From: Antitrichia curtipendula
Lineage: Eukaryota; Streptophyta; Bryopsida; Hypnales; Leucodontaceae
Direction of reading: 5' to 3'
NCBI GenBank assembly: GCA_951230915.1
Contig: OX579640.1
Span: 22,898,981-22,962,980 of the forward strand
Length of the DNA stretch: 64,000 nt
The notes beneath the pieces were generated by a model that searched no databases, was not told the DNA's origin, and saw only the letters and a program-made list of their open reading frames with translations. Shown here one piece after another: positions 33,972 to 46,904 of the stretch (positions are counted from its first letter, which is position 1; each line of letters begins with the position of its first letter). The translations under genes and the position numbers were made by a program.

Positions 33972-36900
33972 ATGGCTATGGCGTCGCACATCCCCGCAGT
34001 GCTTTGCCGCACCCGGATTCCGCTCATGTCAGTGGTGACCCATCATCACACAATCCTCATGTCGATTCGCGGCAACAATGGAATCAGTGTAGCTGCGTCG
34101 AGATTGGGCACCGTTTCTTCGAGCGTCATGGGGCAGAGACTGGTGGCGATGGAGCTCAGGCGACGATTCTCCTGTGGCAGAGTGAGCATGGCGTTGAAGA
34201 GTGGCATTGTGGGGCTTCCGAATGTTGGGAAATCGACATTGTTTAATGCGTTGGTAAGATTCTATGAAAATTGCTCTTCATGGTCACTAGACCTAAATTT
34301 CGATTCATGGTTGCTAGACCTAAATTGTGAGTCACAGAATACTCCATTTCACGGTTGCTAAACCTAAATTTCGAGTCATAAGATATCCATTTCATGGTTG
34401 CAGAATAGTCCACTTCGTTCAATGCTGTGGCGACTAAACCTTATTTGAAACTGGAAATAATTCGAGGTTCGTACATAACATTCTTCGGGAGCTTCCTGAA
34501 CACCCTTGGAATTAATGAACGTTGAGCGAAGGAAAGAAATCCGGATTCTTTTGGTACACAATCTGGAGCTCAAATCATGGGGTACACTGTGTTATGTCGG
34601 ACCTTGGTACCCCGTGGAGAATGTCTTCAGGAGGGACATATACCTGGAGGAGGTACACCATAATGCATGTGTCCCCATGTTATGTTTGTAAAGGCAGGTG
34701 TGACTCACATTAGAATTATTTATTTCATTTTATCCAATCCTTAGTTGACATGTTTGCATATGGGCTCGTTTGATAGGGATTGTATGTTTAGCAATGTAAT
34801 AAACTGCTTTCAAAAGTGGTCTAGTTCTTTAGTATTTTAGTGCTCCGGATTCTTATTTTTGATTCTTGAGAATGTTGTGTAAGAAATCTAGGCCGTTTCG
34901 AGGGGTTGTAAACACAGCTTTGAATTGCTTGAGGCAGGTGGAGAATGGCAAAGCGCAAGCGGCGAATTTCCCCTTCTGCACTATAGAGCCCAATGTGGGC
35001 GTGGTAGCAGTGCCAGACACACGGTTGGAGGTCCTCTCCACCCTGAGCAAGTCCCAGAAGATCGTGCCCACAAGTGTTGAGTTCGTGGATATTGCCGGGC
35101 TTGTCAAGGGTGCAAGTCAAGGGGAGGTACATGTCCATTCTCCATACACCCTTGAAAACTGTTCTCGGGATTGTTTAAGTGGGCGATTGCCATGTATTTG
35201 CTGAGTCTGACCATCGATGGTAATAGTTTGGTCATTCTGCAATTTGATCTGGACTGAGTTCAATTAAATAGAGGATACTATTTGCATCACTTTGCATCAC
35301 TTTCACATACGTAGGAAAGACGGGATCGGTTCTAAAACCAAGTTGTGGTCTGAGACTCTGTTTCATAGCTCTTAGTTCACAGTCTACTGGCGCTCAAGTC
35401 TTTGGTAGTATTCTTTTGATGATTTTCTGATGATGATCCTGGGTCATCCAGGGTCTTGGGAACAAGTTTCTGTCGCACATTCGTGAAGTCGACTGCATTC
35501 TTCAGGTGAAGAACTAGCGCTCTGTGTTTTATGTTTTATAACTATTCCCTATCATAACTGTAGACGATTGGCTTACTCTACATTTCTACTTCTGGCGTTT
35601 AGGATATCTTCTTTCTTTTGTTTCAGAAGCTCAATTCATAGAGACTGATGTGATTGAGTTATGTGGGTAGGAAGGTAGTTCGGTGCTTTGAGGATGACGA
35701 TATTGTACACGTCAATGGAAAAGTGGACCCTGAGGTGGACATTGACATCATCAACCTAGAGCTCGCATTTGCCGACATATCCCAGGTGAAATAATGCCTC
35801 CCAGCCATATTCACTCTAGTATACAATTATGTTCTACGTGATATTCAAAGCTTTAGTGGTTTGTGTTCTATCTTAAGGCCACGATGTTTGAAGTTTGCAG
35901 ATTGAGAAGAGGTTGGAGAGGCTCAAAAAGGGTAGGGCAAAAGATCCTCAAGTCAAAGCGAAGGTAGCATTTCCTCTTCACCAAGTGATATCTCAATTAA
36001 GTTGCATGTGAGGTGTTGCATTTCAATCCAGCCGCTTCTTATGAATTACTCCCTCCGTCCAGAAATAAGTGTCCGCAGTTTTGTTGAAAATGTTTAATAC
36101 CAATTTCATTGATCATATTGTGATAAACATAATTCATGAGGGTTTCAAGTTTTATATCACCAGAACCTGTGAAGAACATTGCATGTGTTCATTGGAATCT
36201 AAATAAAATTGGACACAAGAAAGCTCTATATGACCTACTCAAAACAACGTTAAAAACATGAGGTCCAAAGTGGACACTTATCTCTGGACGGAGGGAATAC
36301 TATTGAGGTGCACAAATTGGTTGACTCAGAGACGATACTCTTGTGCAGGAAGAAATTGAGATAACAGTTTTAAAAAGAATCAATGAGGCATTGCTGAATG
36401 GGAAACCCGCAAGGATGGTACCTTTAGACGAGGAGGAAAGCAAGGTTGTCCAGCAACTTTGTTTACTCACCATGAAGCCTGTCATCTTTGCTGCCAACGT
36501 CGCAGAGTCGGAGCTTGCAGATGCATCAGGGAATCCCCATGTCGACAAGGTCAAGAATTGTGCTGCCGCTCTCAATGCGGAAGTTGTGGTTGTTTCAGCT
36601 CAGGTGCATTTCTTATTCTACACTACCGGTATTCGATATACGCCTCACATTTTCACAGTTGAGTTACTTGTGAATATTAGAGAAATCCTTTAAGCCCATC
36701 TCTATTTTCCACTTTGACCTCGTAGGAATAAGTGAATCTGATAATTTAATGGAGTACACTCCGATTCTTCTAGACTATTTGCAACCCTATGAAGTTGCTT
36801 TTCAATCAGCTCAGACGTTGGAAGTATTTCATTAGAAATATGGGGGGTCAGAAGTGGATAATGATTTCATCCAAATTTTAAAGTTGTCTAGGTGAACGCA

Positions 36901-38702
36901 GGTGGAGGCTGAACTGACCGAGCTTGACCCAGAAGAGAGGACGGATTACTTGCAATCACTTGGTGTTAGCGAAGGAGGACTTGGCTCACTTGTGCGAGCT
37001 ACATATAACCTTCTGGGATTGCGGACATACTTTACTTCTGGAGAAAAGGTTGGGAATCTGCTAATTCTGTATCTATGTTTCTTAATAAGTGTCTTAAGGA
37101 CATCGTCTTCCTAAATCTTGCAACTCCCTCTTGTTGAACCTATTCTCTGCTATTTCGGTCCATATAATATTTTCGTCGTTTTTTCGTCGTTTTTTCGATC
37201 TTGTAATGTGAATAGAGCTGTTCTTAAGGAAAATGTTTGGGAGAAATTAAATTGACTAATAAACATCTGAAATCCTCTTTTAAATGTTCAAAACAGATCA
37301 AAAATTAGAACTTTTGAGTCTTGAAATGATCATTAAATAATTTTCGACCTAAATTTTCTTATTTATTTTATATTTCTTTGAGCAAAGATTGACGGCCTGA
37401 TGGTCTAGATTTAACAAAATAGTCTAGGATTAGTTAATGTTGAGCTAATGCAGGAACACTGAAAAGTTATCTGGTTACCGGTCATGAAACTGTTTCCTAT
37501 TTGTAGTCTATTTGTTTCACCCAATACAAGTGATGGACAGAATACTTTGAATATGATTGTTAGCTGATTGAATACTAACCAGATAACAGAATGAGGGCTT
37601 ATTCTTTTGTAACGATGACAGGAGACAAGGGCATGGACTATCTTGGCTGGGATGACAGCACCACAGGCTGCAGGGGTCATCCACACAGATTTTGAACGTG
37701 GATTCATTCGTGCTGAGACTGTAAGCTCTCAATCTGTATTGAAAAGTTTTAGGCGGTTTTAACCCCTATGTACGCAAATGACCAATCTTGGCTGCTTTCA
37801 AATCTATTGGAGTTGAAATAGATCATTTTGCAAGCTTCAAGGTAACAAGATGTACCAGTTGAATCAAGAGATCATTTACTACGGTTTTTAATCATAGAAA
37901 TTAGTATTGAAAGTTACTATAATCGACAATTAGCTTGTACAGTGGACCATCTATTTTGAAAGTGCGCACTTGGGGACAAATTTTGTGCATTCGTGAAAAT
38001 TTTGTAGAGCTTTCAGCTTTTCGTTTTGTCCAAGACTTGAGGTAGTAATTCTGATACTTGCTACTGTTATGTGCATGCAGGTTGGGTACGAGGATTACGT
38101 TAAAGCAGGCTCTTACACTGCTGCGAAGGAAAAGGGCTTGGTAAGATTTTTTTCATGTCCAAGATGTGCATTCACAATCTAATCTCTGAAGCTATTGGTG
38201 GAAGCGGGCATTTGGACAAGTCCTATGGGTTCATTTTACCCAGTGGGAAGATTTTTGTAACATAAACGGGGGTCTATAGATTTCCAAAGATATGACGATG
38301 TGATATAACGTGTAGCTTAAAAGAAATATTTGTTGGTGATATTCAAATTAAACTTGTACACCCATGACCTATGAATCATATATATGAATATACCATTGCA
38401 CTAGCCAATATTCATTAACAAAAATTTGAAACCAAAACATTTATAATTCCTTTCAAATCTGGTTATGAATCAAACATTAGTAATTTTCACATGAAGATTG
38501 CTGCTATGGATTTGAAATGTGAAGATCAAAATATCGTTAGAATTTTTCATGCAGGGGTCATATATGCCCATTAAATTGAGGGGTTAAAGCAGCTGGAAGT
38601 TCTTCCGCCAATTGTGAATCTATCTGTGTGCAGATGCGTGCAGAGGGTAAGGAGTACACTGTGAAAGAGGGCGATGTCATGCTTTTCCGATTCAATGTGT
38701 GA
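33972..38702 (+). CDS. ychF: YchF / Obg-like ATPase, bacterial type, probably plastid-targeted; ten exons
   Basis: YchF is a ribosome-associated P-loop ATPase of the TRAFAC/Obg family. Exons read by eye: 33972-34253, 34938-35126, 35452-35505, 35675-35785, 35901-35963, 36349-36603, 36902-37048, 37622-37720, 38081-38140 and 38634-38702. All junctions are GT-AG and in phase 0, giving 442 residues. The G1 loop GLPNVGKST is at about residues 80-88, the switch II motif DIAGL follows, and the G4 position reads NVAE (NxxE, the YchF signature that favours ATP over GTP) instead of NKxD. The C-terminal TGS-like part ends in MLFRFNV, the ending of bacterial and organellar YchF rather than cytosolic OLA1. 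The roughly 75 residues before the ALKSGIVGL start of the core are rich in Ser, Arg and small residues, typical of a transit peptide, so plastid targeting is inferred. I chose the ATG at 33972; an in-frame ATG at 33978 is an alternative. Intron 5 carries a Stowaway MITE. The gene appears intact. Confidence 0.95.
36049..36297. mobile_element. Stowaway-type MITE inside YchF intron 5
   Basis: A 249 bp element starts with CTCCCTCCGTCC and ends with GGACGGAGGGAA, with TA on each side (36047-36048 and 36298-36299). The inverted ends continue inward (AAATAAGTGTCC paired with GGACACTTATCT). These are the canonical ends of Stowaway MITEs, which are mobilised by Tc1/mariner-type transposases. It ends about 50 bp before the splice acceptor of exon 6. 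Its interior matches the element at 59960-60210 in the opposite orientation. Confidence 0.93.
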
Positions 38703-40565
38703 ACACCCACAGTGGACTGTGTTCCCTCCCAACACAGATAGACCGTCTTTCCATTTTAGGTAATTTTATTGCAGTGAGGACAGCTCAATTCCAAAGCTTC
38801 TCAAACGGGGCAGAGTTGCTGCCTCCCTACCCTGCCCAACTGAATTCACGTCACCCGTAAGGTAGAGAAATTAGGATATCATAACGGTTTGTAGCCCATT
38901 AGAGAATACCTCGTCGTTAACCTCTAGTGTTATATTAGAATCATTAAATCAAGTAGCCGATTCACATAATTGTGCGAAGCATTAGTTGAAAGCAACAATT
39001 ACACAAGATAGTTGAAACTTGTTTACAATTTTTGAAATCATTGACCAGATTACATTCACTAGAATAAAGGTTTGAATTTAGAAAGCTTTCATTCTGCTGT
39101 GTGAATGGACGACTTCCCAGCTTGCCATCTTCTGAAATTGGAAGTTGGCATGAACTGGGTTGTCAGAAGCAGAGACCTTGAATGATTGCTATTACCTGTT
39201 TTTGTACCACCCATGTTACTGGATTGAAAGCTGAAGGGTACTAACCTTCTGTGATTGCTAAGCTTAAGTTAATACCAGTTGTGGACTTGTGGTACCCATC
39301 CATGTTACTGGATTGAAAGGCTGAAGGGTACTGACGTACTAACCTTCTGTGATTCCTTCAGTGCTCCCCTTTTTCTTTCAGGGTACAGAGTCTCTGATTT
39401 GGACACTCATACCCAGTTTATGTTTAAACTCAATGGCTTAAGATTCATCAATCAGGTGAGATTGACAAATTCAGTGCATGTTGATGAATTAAGTCTGCAT
39501 CATGCAATCTGTGAGGGTGGCTCTAGATTGCACAGATGAAGCAATAGGCTTGCGATAACAAATTACTCTCTTAGGTGGTGCCTACATGGCTCCCATATGG
39601 CATGATAACATCAAATTGTCACAACAAGGTTTCCAGGTACCTCTTAAACATGGATTGAATGTGGATTGTTATCTCAAATGTGTGATACGGTATCATAAAT
39701 GCAAGAGGTGATATTAAGCTTGCTATGTTATCTCACATGATGTTGATTTAAAATTTAAGCTTGTTGTTGTGACCTGTGCAATCTAAATGATTTGCATTAC
39801 TGAACAGGATGAGCTATTCTTCCTTGTGTTGTCAGAACAGGTCCATATCTGACTCAGGTGAAGTCCTTGTACACACCCAAAACAATGACAAATGACCCTC
39901 AGAAGTGTGAGCTGTGGTTATGACTTTAGCCCCCAAAGTCTTCCCTTGGCTCATTTCCAAGTACTGAATTTGTCTTGAGGCATTGCATCCACTTGGAGTG
40001 GGTGTTTGACAGTAAGCAGTCTTTTTGTCTGTGCCCTGAAATTCTCAAAAACAATCAGATTTCAGGAGCTGTTTCCACACAATCTGTCTCTGCTTCATTA
40101 GAGTTTACCATGTGGGGAGGGGAGTCATTATTTGGTGCCTGACTTTCCTGTACTGTACATTTTGTGTAACCTCATGCAGTGGTATCCGTGGGTACTACTA
40201 TGTTATTGTTAGTCACAGGTAAATCCATACCCCAATGGAGGCTGAAACCTTCCACTTGTTTTTGTTTTTGTTTTTGTTTTGGAAAAGGACAGTGTCAATT
40301 AAAAAACCAAAAGGAAGAGAAACAATTAGTCTGTTTCCCTTCCACTCTTATTAAAATTATTTGCTGTCTACAAAACTGCTGCTTTACATTACCTAGCTTC
40401 ATTTTCCAAGTAATGTCCTGGACAGACCATATCAGAAAATCATGTTGCCAGTTCAGTTTCTGGTCAAGAGCTCTTCTAAATCATCTCCTGTATTCATGTA
40501 CAATACAGTACTGTACAACCAGCTTGACAGGTGAGGACGTGAGGACTCAATAGGGTTCGTGATTG
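38703..40565. other. 3' flank of YchF; no gene seen
   Basis: An AATAAA at about 39063 could serve as a polyadenylation signal. A short direct duplication of about 45 bp (GTTACTGGATTGAAA... with CTTCTGTGATT) occurs at 39219-39265 and 39304-39355. The open frames here are short, with no protein resemblance that I can see. Confidence 0.4.
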
Positions 40566-40569
40566 TTAA

Positions 40570-41493
40570 CCCCTAAAGTTCCTTGACTATGTTCTCACCA
40601 AAAATGCTCCAAAACTGCCATTTCTAGTACAAGTACCAAATATTTGAAAAATATCATTTTTGCACACATATAACCGTAGGATCTTGTAGTATTCTGGTTT
40701 GAAAATACGTGGAAAAAATTTCAGAAATTTTCATCGTGTAGATTGGAATTTATTAGCATTTGAAGTGGCAAAAGTCCTTTTTTGGGCCCTGCGAAAAACC
40801 GGGCAGCTGCACTTCACAAGGTCAGATTATTATGAAAAAAATTCCAAAATGATTGTGCTTCTTTGGATTCATTCTTCAAGGCAAGTTGGCTACATGCTTG
40901 AAAATTTTCAAATTATTTGGAATTGTACAACATATAGGAAAAAATAATAAGTAGAAAGAAGTAGAGAATGGTTCAAAACACTAAATTGTTAAGAAGTTAA
41001 TTATGGAATTGAAAAATGCTAATCCCAATGGTTGCAATGTTGTAATAAACAATCTACACCCTAAAATTTTATTTTTTTTGAAAAATATTGAAAACTGAGT
41101 GAAATAAACGACTTTAAAGTTTATTTTAGAGTAGACAATCCATAATTGCCCACAAACTAAAATTCCTCATAACGTTTGACTCATTGATCAGAATGGAATG
41201 ATTCAAAGCTTTTCACGTATATATAAATCTAATAAACCAATTTCAAATTTTTATTTTTGAAAAAAGTGATTTTTTCTGATCTGCCCGAACTGCCCGAGTT
41301 GAGAAACAAACAACATATTTGGCCATAACTTTTGACTCGCATTTCCAAATGTCATGAAATTTGGTGCATATGAAAGATATTCCTCGTCCACGCCTTCTAT
41401 AAAAATTTCAGCCCAAAATGTGAAAATCTCCAGTCACACGTACCTACCCAAAATTGCTATGTTGCCAAAAAAGGCATGTTGGTCCTTTAGGGG
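40570..41493. mobile_element. piggyBac-type MITE, 924 bp, end-matched to the 7.6 kb element
   Basis: It has TTAA on both sides (40566-40569, 41494-41497) and ends CCCCTAAAG / CTTTAGGGG. The word GGGCAGCTGCACTT lies about 230 bp from its left end and about 226 bp from the left end of the 7.6 kb element. GCTATGTTG lies 37 bp from its right end and 38 bp from that of the large element. Both ends can therefore be bound by the same transposase, although the interior carries no transposase. Confidence 0.9.
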
Positions 41494-42142
41494 TTAAGGC
41501 CAAGGATACTAAATTGTTTTCTATATTATCTCCTGTGTAGGTGAGGACTCACGTGAAGGTGATTATTGGGGTGGTCCAGGATACTAAAAAAGTTGGTGAT
41601 TATTAAGAATCATTGCTTAAGAATTCATTGTTCATTGAGTAAGCTTAATAGAAAATTTGATCTCCAGAAAGTTCACTGTAAGTTCTACTTACTGATCTCC
41701 CAGGATATTTGAAAATGCTCTTAAGTGACTGAAACTGTAACCTCTTCCTTAAAGTTATTGTGATTGTCATTCCAGTCATTAAGTATAACATGACTTGATG
41801 GGCAGAGGGGGCTGAGTTATAATGAGGACAGGCAGGTCTCTGCAAACAGCAAAACAGTCAGTAGCATGTCATGTATCCCATAAGAGCATCTCCTGTTCTG
41901 CACTGCTAAAACAACCATGCCAACAGATTTTTTATTTTTGAGATGGCTGGAATGGCCCAGGTGAAATTCAATCCCCAACAACACTGTAGTTGCATATGTA
42001 GAGGTGTGGGGCTTGTAGATTTGTCCTCCACCCCAGCAAAAAATTTGGTTTGTCCAAGAGATCCTCATGGCCCCTTGTAGTCATTGGATTCCGTGTTCTG
42101 ACAAGTCAAAGGCCAATGTGGTGACGATAACATCAAGTAGTA

Positions 42143-42414
42143 AGGTGGGTACACCCAAAACCGCCACTTTTTGCTACTGAGCCTAGTTACTACTATTAGA
42201 TTGGCCAAATTTTCATATATTCTTGTTGGCAAGTGAGAGGAGGTTCCAACGCACCAAAGAATGTGGCATTTGGACACCATATGCAAAAGTTATTAAGGGT
42301 CAAAGTTTGTTTCTGAAAGCATTCCATCCAAATAGGTACATAATTGATTTTGGAAATGTACACAACCTGTAGATGGCACTTTAAGGTCAAGTGCCATTTG
42401 GGGGGTGCCTACCT
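42143..42414. mobile_element. TA-flanked MITE with AGGTGGGTACACCC ends, 272 bp
   Basis: Ends of about 27 bp pair imperfectly (AGGTGGGTACACCCAAAAC and the inverse, AGGTAGGCACCCCCCAAAT), with TA at 42141-42142 and 42415-42416. The interior is not shared with the other AGGTA MITEs, so it is a separate subfamily or superfamily member with similar ends. Confidence 0.8.
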
Positions 42415-42416
42415 TA

Positions 42417-43650
42417 AGTATTATGAACGAGAACAATTTTGTGAATCAAGAGGTAAGTGTTGTATTAGATTTAGGGCAGCTTTACATCCTAGAAGCCAGG
42501 CCAATTTTTCTTGAGCCCAATTACACCAATCTCAGCCCCATTTGGTCTGGAGGCTGGCCTCAAGTCATCATTATAGGATGATAATAATGGGGGCCGATTC
42601 TCCCATATGTAAAGACCTTGGGACCAAGAAACCGGGCTGATTCAATAAAATCTATAAAAAGAAAGAGAAAAGGGTTGAAATTTTCAAAGCCGCTTTACAT
42701 CTAGAGGCCAGGCCAATTCTCCTTGAGGCCTATTGCTTAACATCTAGTGGATTTGATTTGTTGAAAAAAACAAATATTTTATAAAAAACAAATTTATTAA
42801 TTGAAATCTGACTTTGATCCCTAAGCTAAAAATTAGCCTCCCATTTTTTATGCACCCAATTCAGTGAGCTCGAGCCATGTCAAATCATGTCTTTTGGGAT
42901 GAAAAAACTTATTGCATCAAATTGGCCTAACCCTCTAGGTGTAAAGGGGTTGGGACCAATTTCAAGGTTTTGTCCAATTACAAGAGAGGGTTTTTGGCCT
43001 GTGACAGTAAATTGGCCCGACCTCTAGGTGTAAAGCAGCCTTTAGTACATTGTAACTAATGTGACTAATGCCCTATGTCACATTAGTCACCATGTACTAA
43101 ATCTTCCATAACTCTTGAGTAGTGGTGGGATAAATTTTCTTAGAATTTATAGTTTTTTATAATTCTATACAAGGCACCTAAGTCCAAGGAGCATTGAACA
43201 CTTTTAGATTTTTTCATAATTGTTTTAATTGTTTTAACTTCTGACCTAAAAATAAATAAAAATTGGCATTGACATGTCTAATTTCATATGTTAAATATGC
43301 TAGTTTAAGATTTAATATCACTTTGGAGAATGTGTAGGACAATTTTTTGAATCAAGAGATAAGTAATGTATAAGATTTGCTCAACTGTGAGTAATGTGAC
43401 TAATGTCCATTTGGGAGCATTAGTCACATTAGTTACAATGTACATTGTGGCTAATGCCCTATATAGGCATTAGTCACAATTAGTCATAGTGTATTAAATC
43501 TTCTACAACTCTCTAGTGTGGGGGGGGATAATTTTTCTTAGAATTTGTACATATTTTCTAGACTATGTACGACATTTGAGTGCAAGTTTGTGTGATCGTG
43601 GGACACTTTTAGATTTTCTCAAATTTTAGACCAAAAATTATTAAATTAGG
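42417..43650. repeat. Tandem direct duplication interrupted by the Harbinger-like element
   Basis: The left copy (42420-42473 plus 43042-43220) and the right copy (43330-43640) share GAATCAAGAGGTAAGTGTTG, then clusters of inverted TAATGTGACTAATGCCC / CATTAGTCACATTAG words, then TACTAAATCTTCCATAACTC and TTTTTCTTAGAATTTGT. The element insertion split the left copy. Confidence 0.7.
42474..43041. mobile_element. Harbinger/Tourist-like element, TTA-flanked, with a second copy of its ends inside
   Basis: It begins GGGCAGCTTTACATCCTAG and ends CTAGGTGTAAAGCAGCCT, with TTA at 42471-42473 and 43042-43044, as expected for PIF/Harbinger. The same end sequence recurs inside at 42686 (CCGCTTTACATCTAGAGGCC) and inverted at 42940, so one element seems to sit within another of its own family. 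A lone decayed end is seen at about 44452 (GGTGTAAAACAACCTTTAA). Confidence 0.7.
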
Positions 43651-44514
43651 TATAGAGAGGAAATTGCATTTGAAGAAGGCTTTCTATGAGAAGCTCCTTT
43701 TCCTTGTAGCATCTTGTGAAGGATGCAACTTTCTAAGGCAACCTTCCCTTACCATAAGGGCTTCAAGCCATCCTCAAGCTACTGCTAAAGAAGTCCTTTG
43801 TTGGCCCTCTTGCTCTTGGCCACAAGAGATTTTCTAACCACGCATTGCTACTAGATCTCTAACTCCACTACTCCCCTTGGAAAACCATCTAACAAGCTCA
43901 AACCCCAAAGGCGGTTGTTGATGCTTTAAGATATACAATAAGTATATGATTTTATCTTAACTTCTAATTTGGTCAATATATGGATCCGTTTACACAAAGG
44001 TTGGAGTAAGGGACCACGAACACGCTCAAGGTACTCCACTTTATTAGATGTGACCATAGGAAGCGAGAGCCTAAGACAAAAAGAAATTGTAATGACATTT
44101 TGCATGGTCTTGGTATAAACCAAAGAGAAAACATAGCTTGACTCTATCTATTTATTATTAGATTAGACATTGTCAACTACAAGATTGATTAATTTTCCAT
44201 ATCTATGGCAGTGAGATTTTAAACCGTCATAGTCTCTTAGAAACCCATTAGGCCTACTTCAAAGAGGTAGTCAAGAATATAGCTCTTGGAAACTAACAAA
44301 AAATTATCTACTTTAACCATGTAGGGTTCCAAGTGCACTTCTCATTCATAAAAAATGACATGGGCTTGCCAAAGTGTAAACCCAACTTCAACCACGCTCA
44401 TCTATCCACCAATCATTGCTATGATAATCCAAGAAGGCCCTTGTTCTAGCCTTGGTGTAAAACAACCTTTAATGTGTTGAAAAATTATTAATATGACCTT
44501 CAACTAGGTACTAA
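43651..44514. other. No gene seen
   Basis: Unremarkable sequence with a single decayed Harbinger-like end at about 44452. Short frames have no protein character. Confidence 0.3.
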
Positions 44515-44800
44515 GGAAAGAGGTCCAGAAAGCATGCATTTTAAAAGTTAATTGCATTTTGTGGAAGCTAAATTCTTTGAAATATTTTTCTATAAATTTT
44601 TATAGAAATAAAAATAGAATCAACATCTAATGCAAGTTGTTTTGTATTTTTTGAACTTTCATAGAATTTGTTATGAATTTTTAAAGTTAAACGCAATGAG
44701 TCGTTTAAAATATTTACCTTCTAAAATGTATACTACTTGTATATTTATGATACATTAAAGAAAATAAAATATACTTTTACATTAGAAGATGCTAGAACCT
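44515..44800. mobile_element. Decayed AGGTA-family MITE copy
   Basis: Internal order and motifs match the intact copies (TTGAAATATTTTTCTATAAA, GTTGTTTTGTATTTTTTGAAC, AATGTATACTACTTGTATA), but both terminal repeats are no longer recognisable. Confidence 0.65.
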
Positions 44801-46155
44801 AGGTTGTTTTAGGACCTCCTTTTTATTCTTACTCAATATGAACCATCATCGCAATTGTACTCCTATCATGAGACAAATGTAGGCGCAATTGGAAAAAATT
44901 AGACAAAAGTAGGGTAAGAATTTTTTTGAGATATGGGCCTCCAAAGCCATTCTACTTGAGAAGAGACTATTGTTTTTGAAAAAAATAAGTTTTGATAAAT
45001 AAAAAATTAATATCTCAAAATTATTGTGGTCAATTTTCATGAAAATTAAAGACCTTGACTAATTTGATAATAATTAACCAGATTCTATAGTTGGATTTTC
45101 CAAAAAAATATATTCTTTAAAACCATTGTGTATTCATTTCACACAAAACAATTTAGAGGTGATTTGGGAGGGTAAGTCTTTCGCCCTTCATCTCAATCTT
45201 CAAACACCACAACGAAAAAATAAACTTTTCTACATTTATTTTTCTACAAATACAATCATGGTTTGGTTTGCATTATTTGTAAAGCAAGGCTCTGGTGCTC
45301 TTTACATTATCAATGATGACAATTTTGAAATTTCGAATTGCTGAAATTTTACAATCTCGAAATCATAAACTTGCAAAATAATTTATAAATTTATAATGTT
45401 ATGATTTATAAACTTATTATTAAGAAATTGAATTTCTTTTAGTTTGTGAATTTAAAATTTTGAATGTTTCAACTTCTTATCTATGTAATACATGTAATAT
45501 TTTTAAATGTTAAGTCCATTAAGTGAGAAATTATTTCTTATTTCTTATTAAATATTTTATCAAACTACCAATAATCCTAATAATTTCTACAAAGTTTGTA
45601 TAAAATTCTATTGATTAACCTAGTTGAAGACATATTTGGTGAAGTATTAGACACTAATAGAAATGTAGACCAAAGAAAATATTCACATATAGAAAACTAA
45701 GGTATGTACACCCATGATGGCCACATTATCCAAAATGCAACATTTACATTTGGACTAAAAGGCTTCACAAAAACTTAGATATTGATGACACAAGATGTAC
45801 ACAATCAAAACATGAGTTAGAGTCTATGAGAGCCTCATATAGATGTTTGGTACACCTAAAGACAATACTTTAAAAATCCATAACTTATTCATACAATGTC
45901 CAAGGAAGGCATGCTAAAAGGACATTGGAATCTTCTTTCAATTGTCAACAAGAATCAATACAAATATTTGAATATATTTTAAGAATAGTAAATATGCCTG
46001 ATTGTAATTAGTGTCAATTACAGGTGTGCATACCGTAAACCATTTGGACCCATCTTTTGGGGCAACTTCCTCTTGAATGACTATGTTGTCTGCATTTCTA
46101 CTAATTCCTACAAATTGCTGAATTGTCACAAAAGCTTAGGATGCAATTGCTCATA
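44801..46155. other. No gene seen
   Basis: AT-rich sequence with no recognisable repeat copies or coding frames. Confidence 0.3.
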
Positions 46156-46440
46156 AGGTAGGAGGCTCTTAAAGCAACCCTTTAAGAGCTGATTGCATTT
46201 TCAGGGAAGCTAAACTCCTTGAAACAATCTTCAGTAAATTTTACAAGGGAAAAAAATGGAATTCGTATCTAATCCAAGTCGTTTCGTATTTTTCGGACCT
46301 TCGTGGAATTAGTTACAATTTTTTAAAGTTGAAACGCAGTGGTTTCTAAAAGCAACCCCTCCTAAAATGTACAATGATGGTACGTTGAAGAAAGTAAAAT
46401 GTACCTGTGTGTTAGAAGTCGCTTTTAAAGACAACTACCT
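46156..46440. mobile_element. TA-flanked AGGTAGG MITE, 285 bp
   Basis: It starts AGGTAGGAGGCTCTTAAAGC and ends GCTTTTAAAGACAACTACCT, with TA at 46154-46155 and 46441-46442. It is clearly related to the copies at 50407 and 57927, with the order GGAATTCGTATCTAATCC, TTTCGTATTTTTCGGACC, AATGTACAATG. Confidence 0.88.
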
Positions 46441-46904
46441 TAATGCATAAAATGTACAAAATTGTTGGATGAGCAAGGAAGTTTTGGCCCATGTTTTGGG
46501 ATCCATTGAAGATGGCTTTCAAACTGCACAGCCCCCATTCCAGAGAAGGAGAAGGATTTTTTTTAAAGACTGGTTGCAGAGAAGTTGCCCATGTTTGTCA
46601 ATTGTCCCTGACAAATCGTAGTCGCGAATTATATCAATAATGCACGTTGGAACGATTAATAAGTATTTGAGTCCCTCTCCATGGCAGTTGAGAGCTAGCT
46701 ACCAAGAAGTAAATGAAATTGACAACATCCAATCCGATAAATAATATTGTTGGGGACGCAAGATAATTGTGAACAGAGCTGCAGTACGCTTCATGGACTT
46801 GCCATTGGGTGTACGTTATGACGACAACGCTGGCAATGGGTAAACTACTTGCACAATGACCTTGCATCCTGTTTTGAGTTCTATGCACTAGTACCGTATG
46901 TTGC

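Noticed and set aside
37763..38583. TTAACCCCTATG at 37759 and GAGGGGTTAA ending at 38587, which look like a piggyBac element
   Set aside because: YchF exon 9 (38081-38140) lies between them, and the sequences inside the two ends do not resemble the other elements. Chance TTAACCCC words or relics of separate insertions are more likely.
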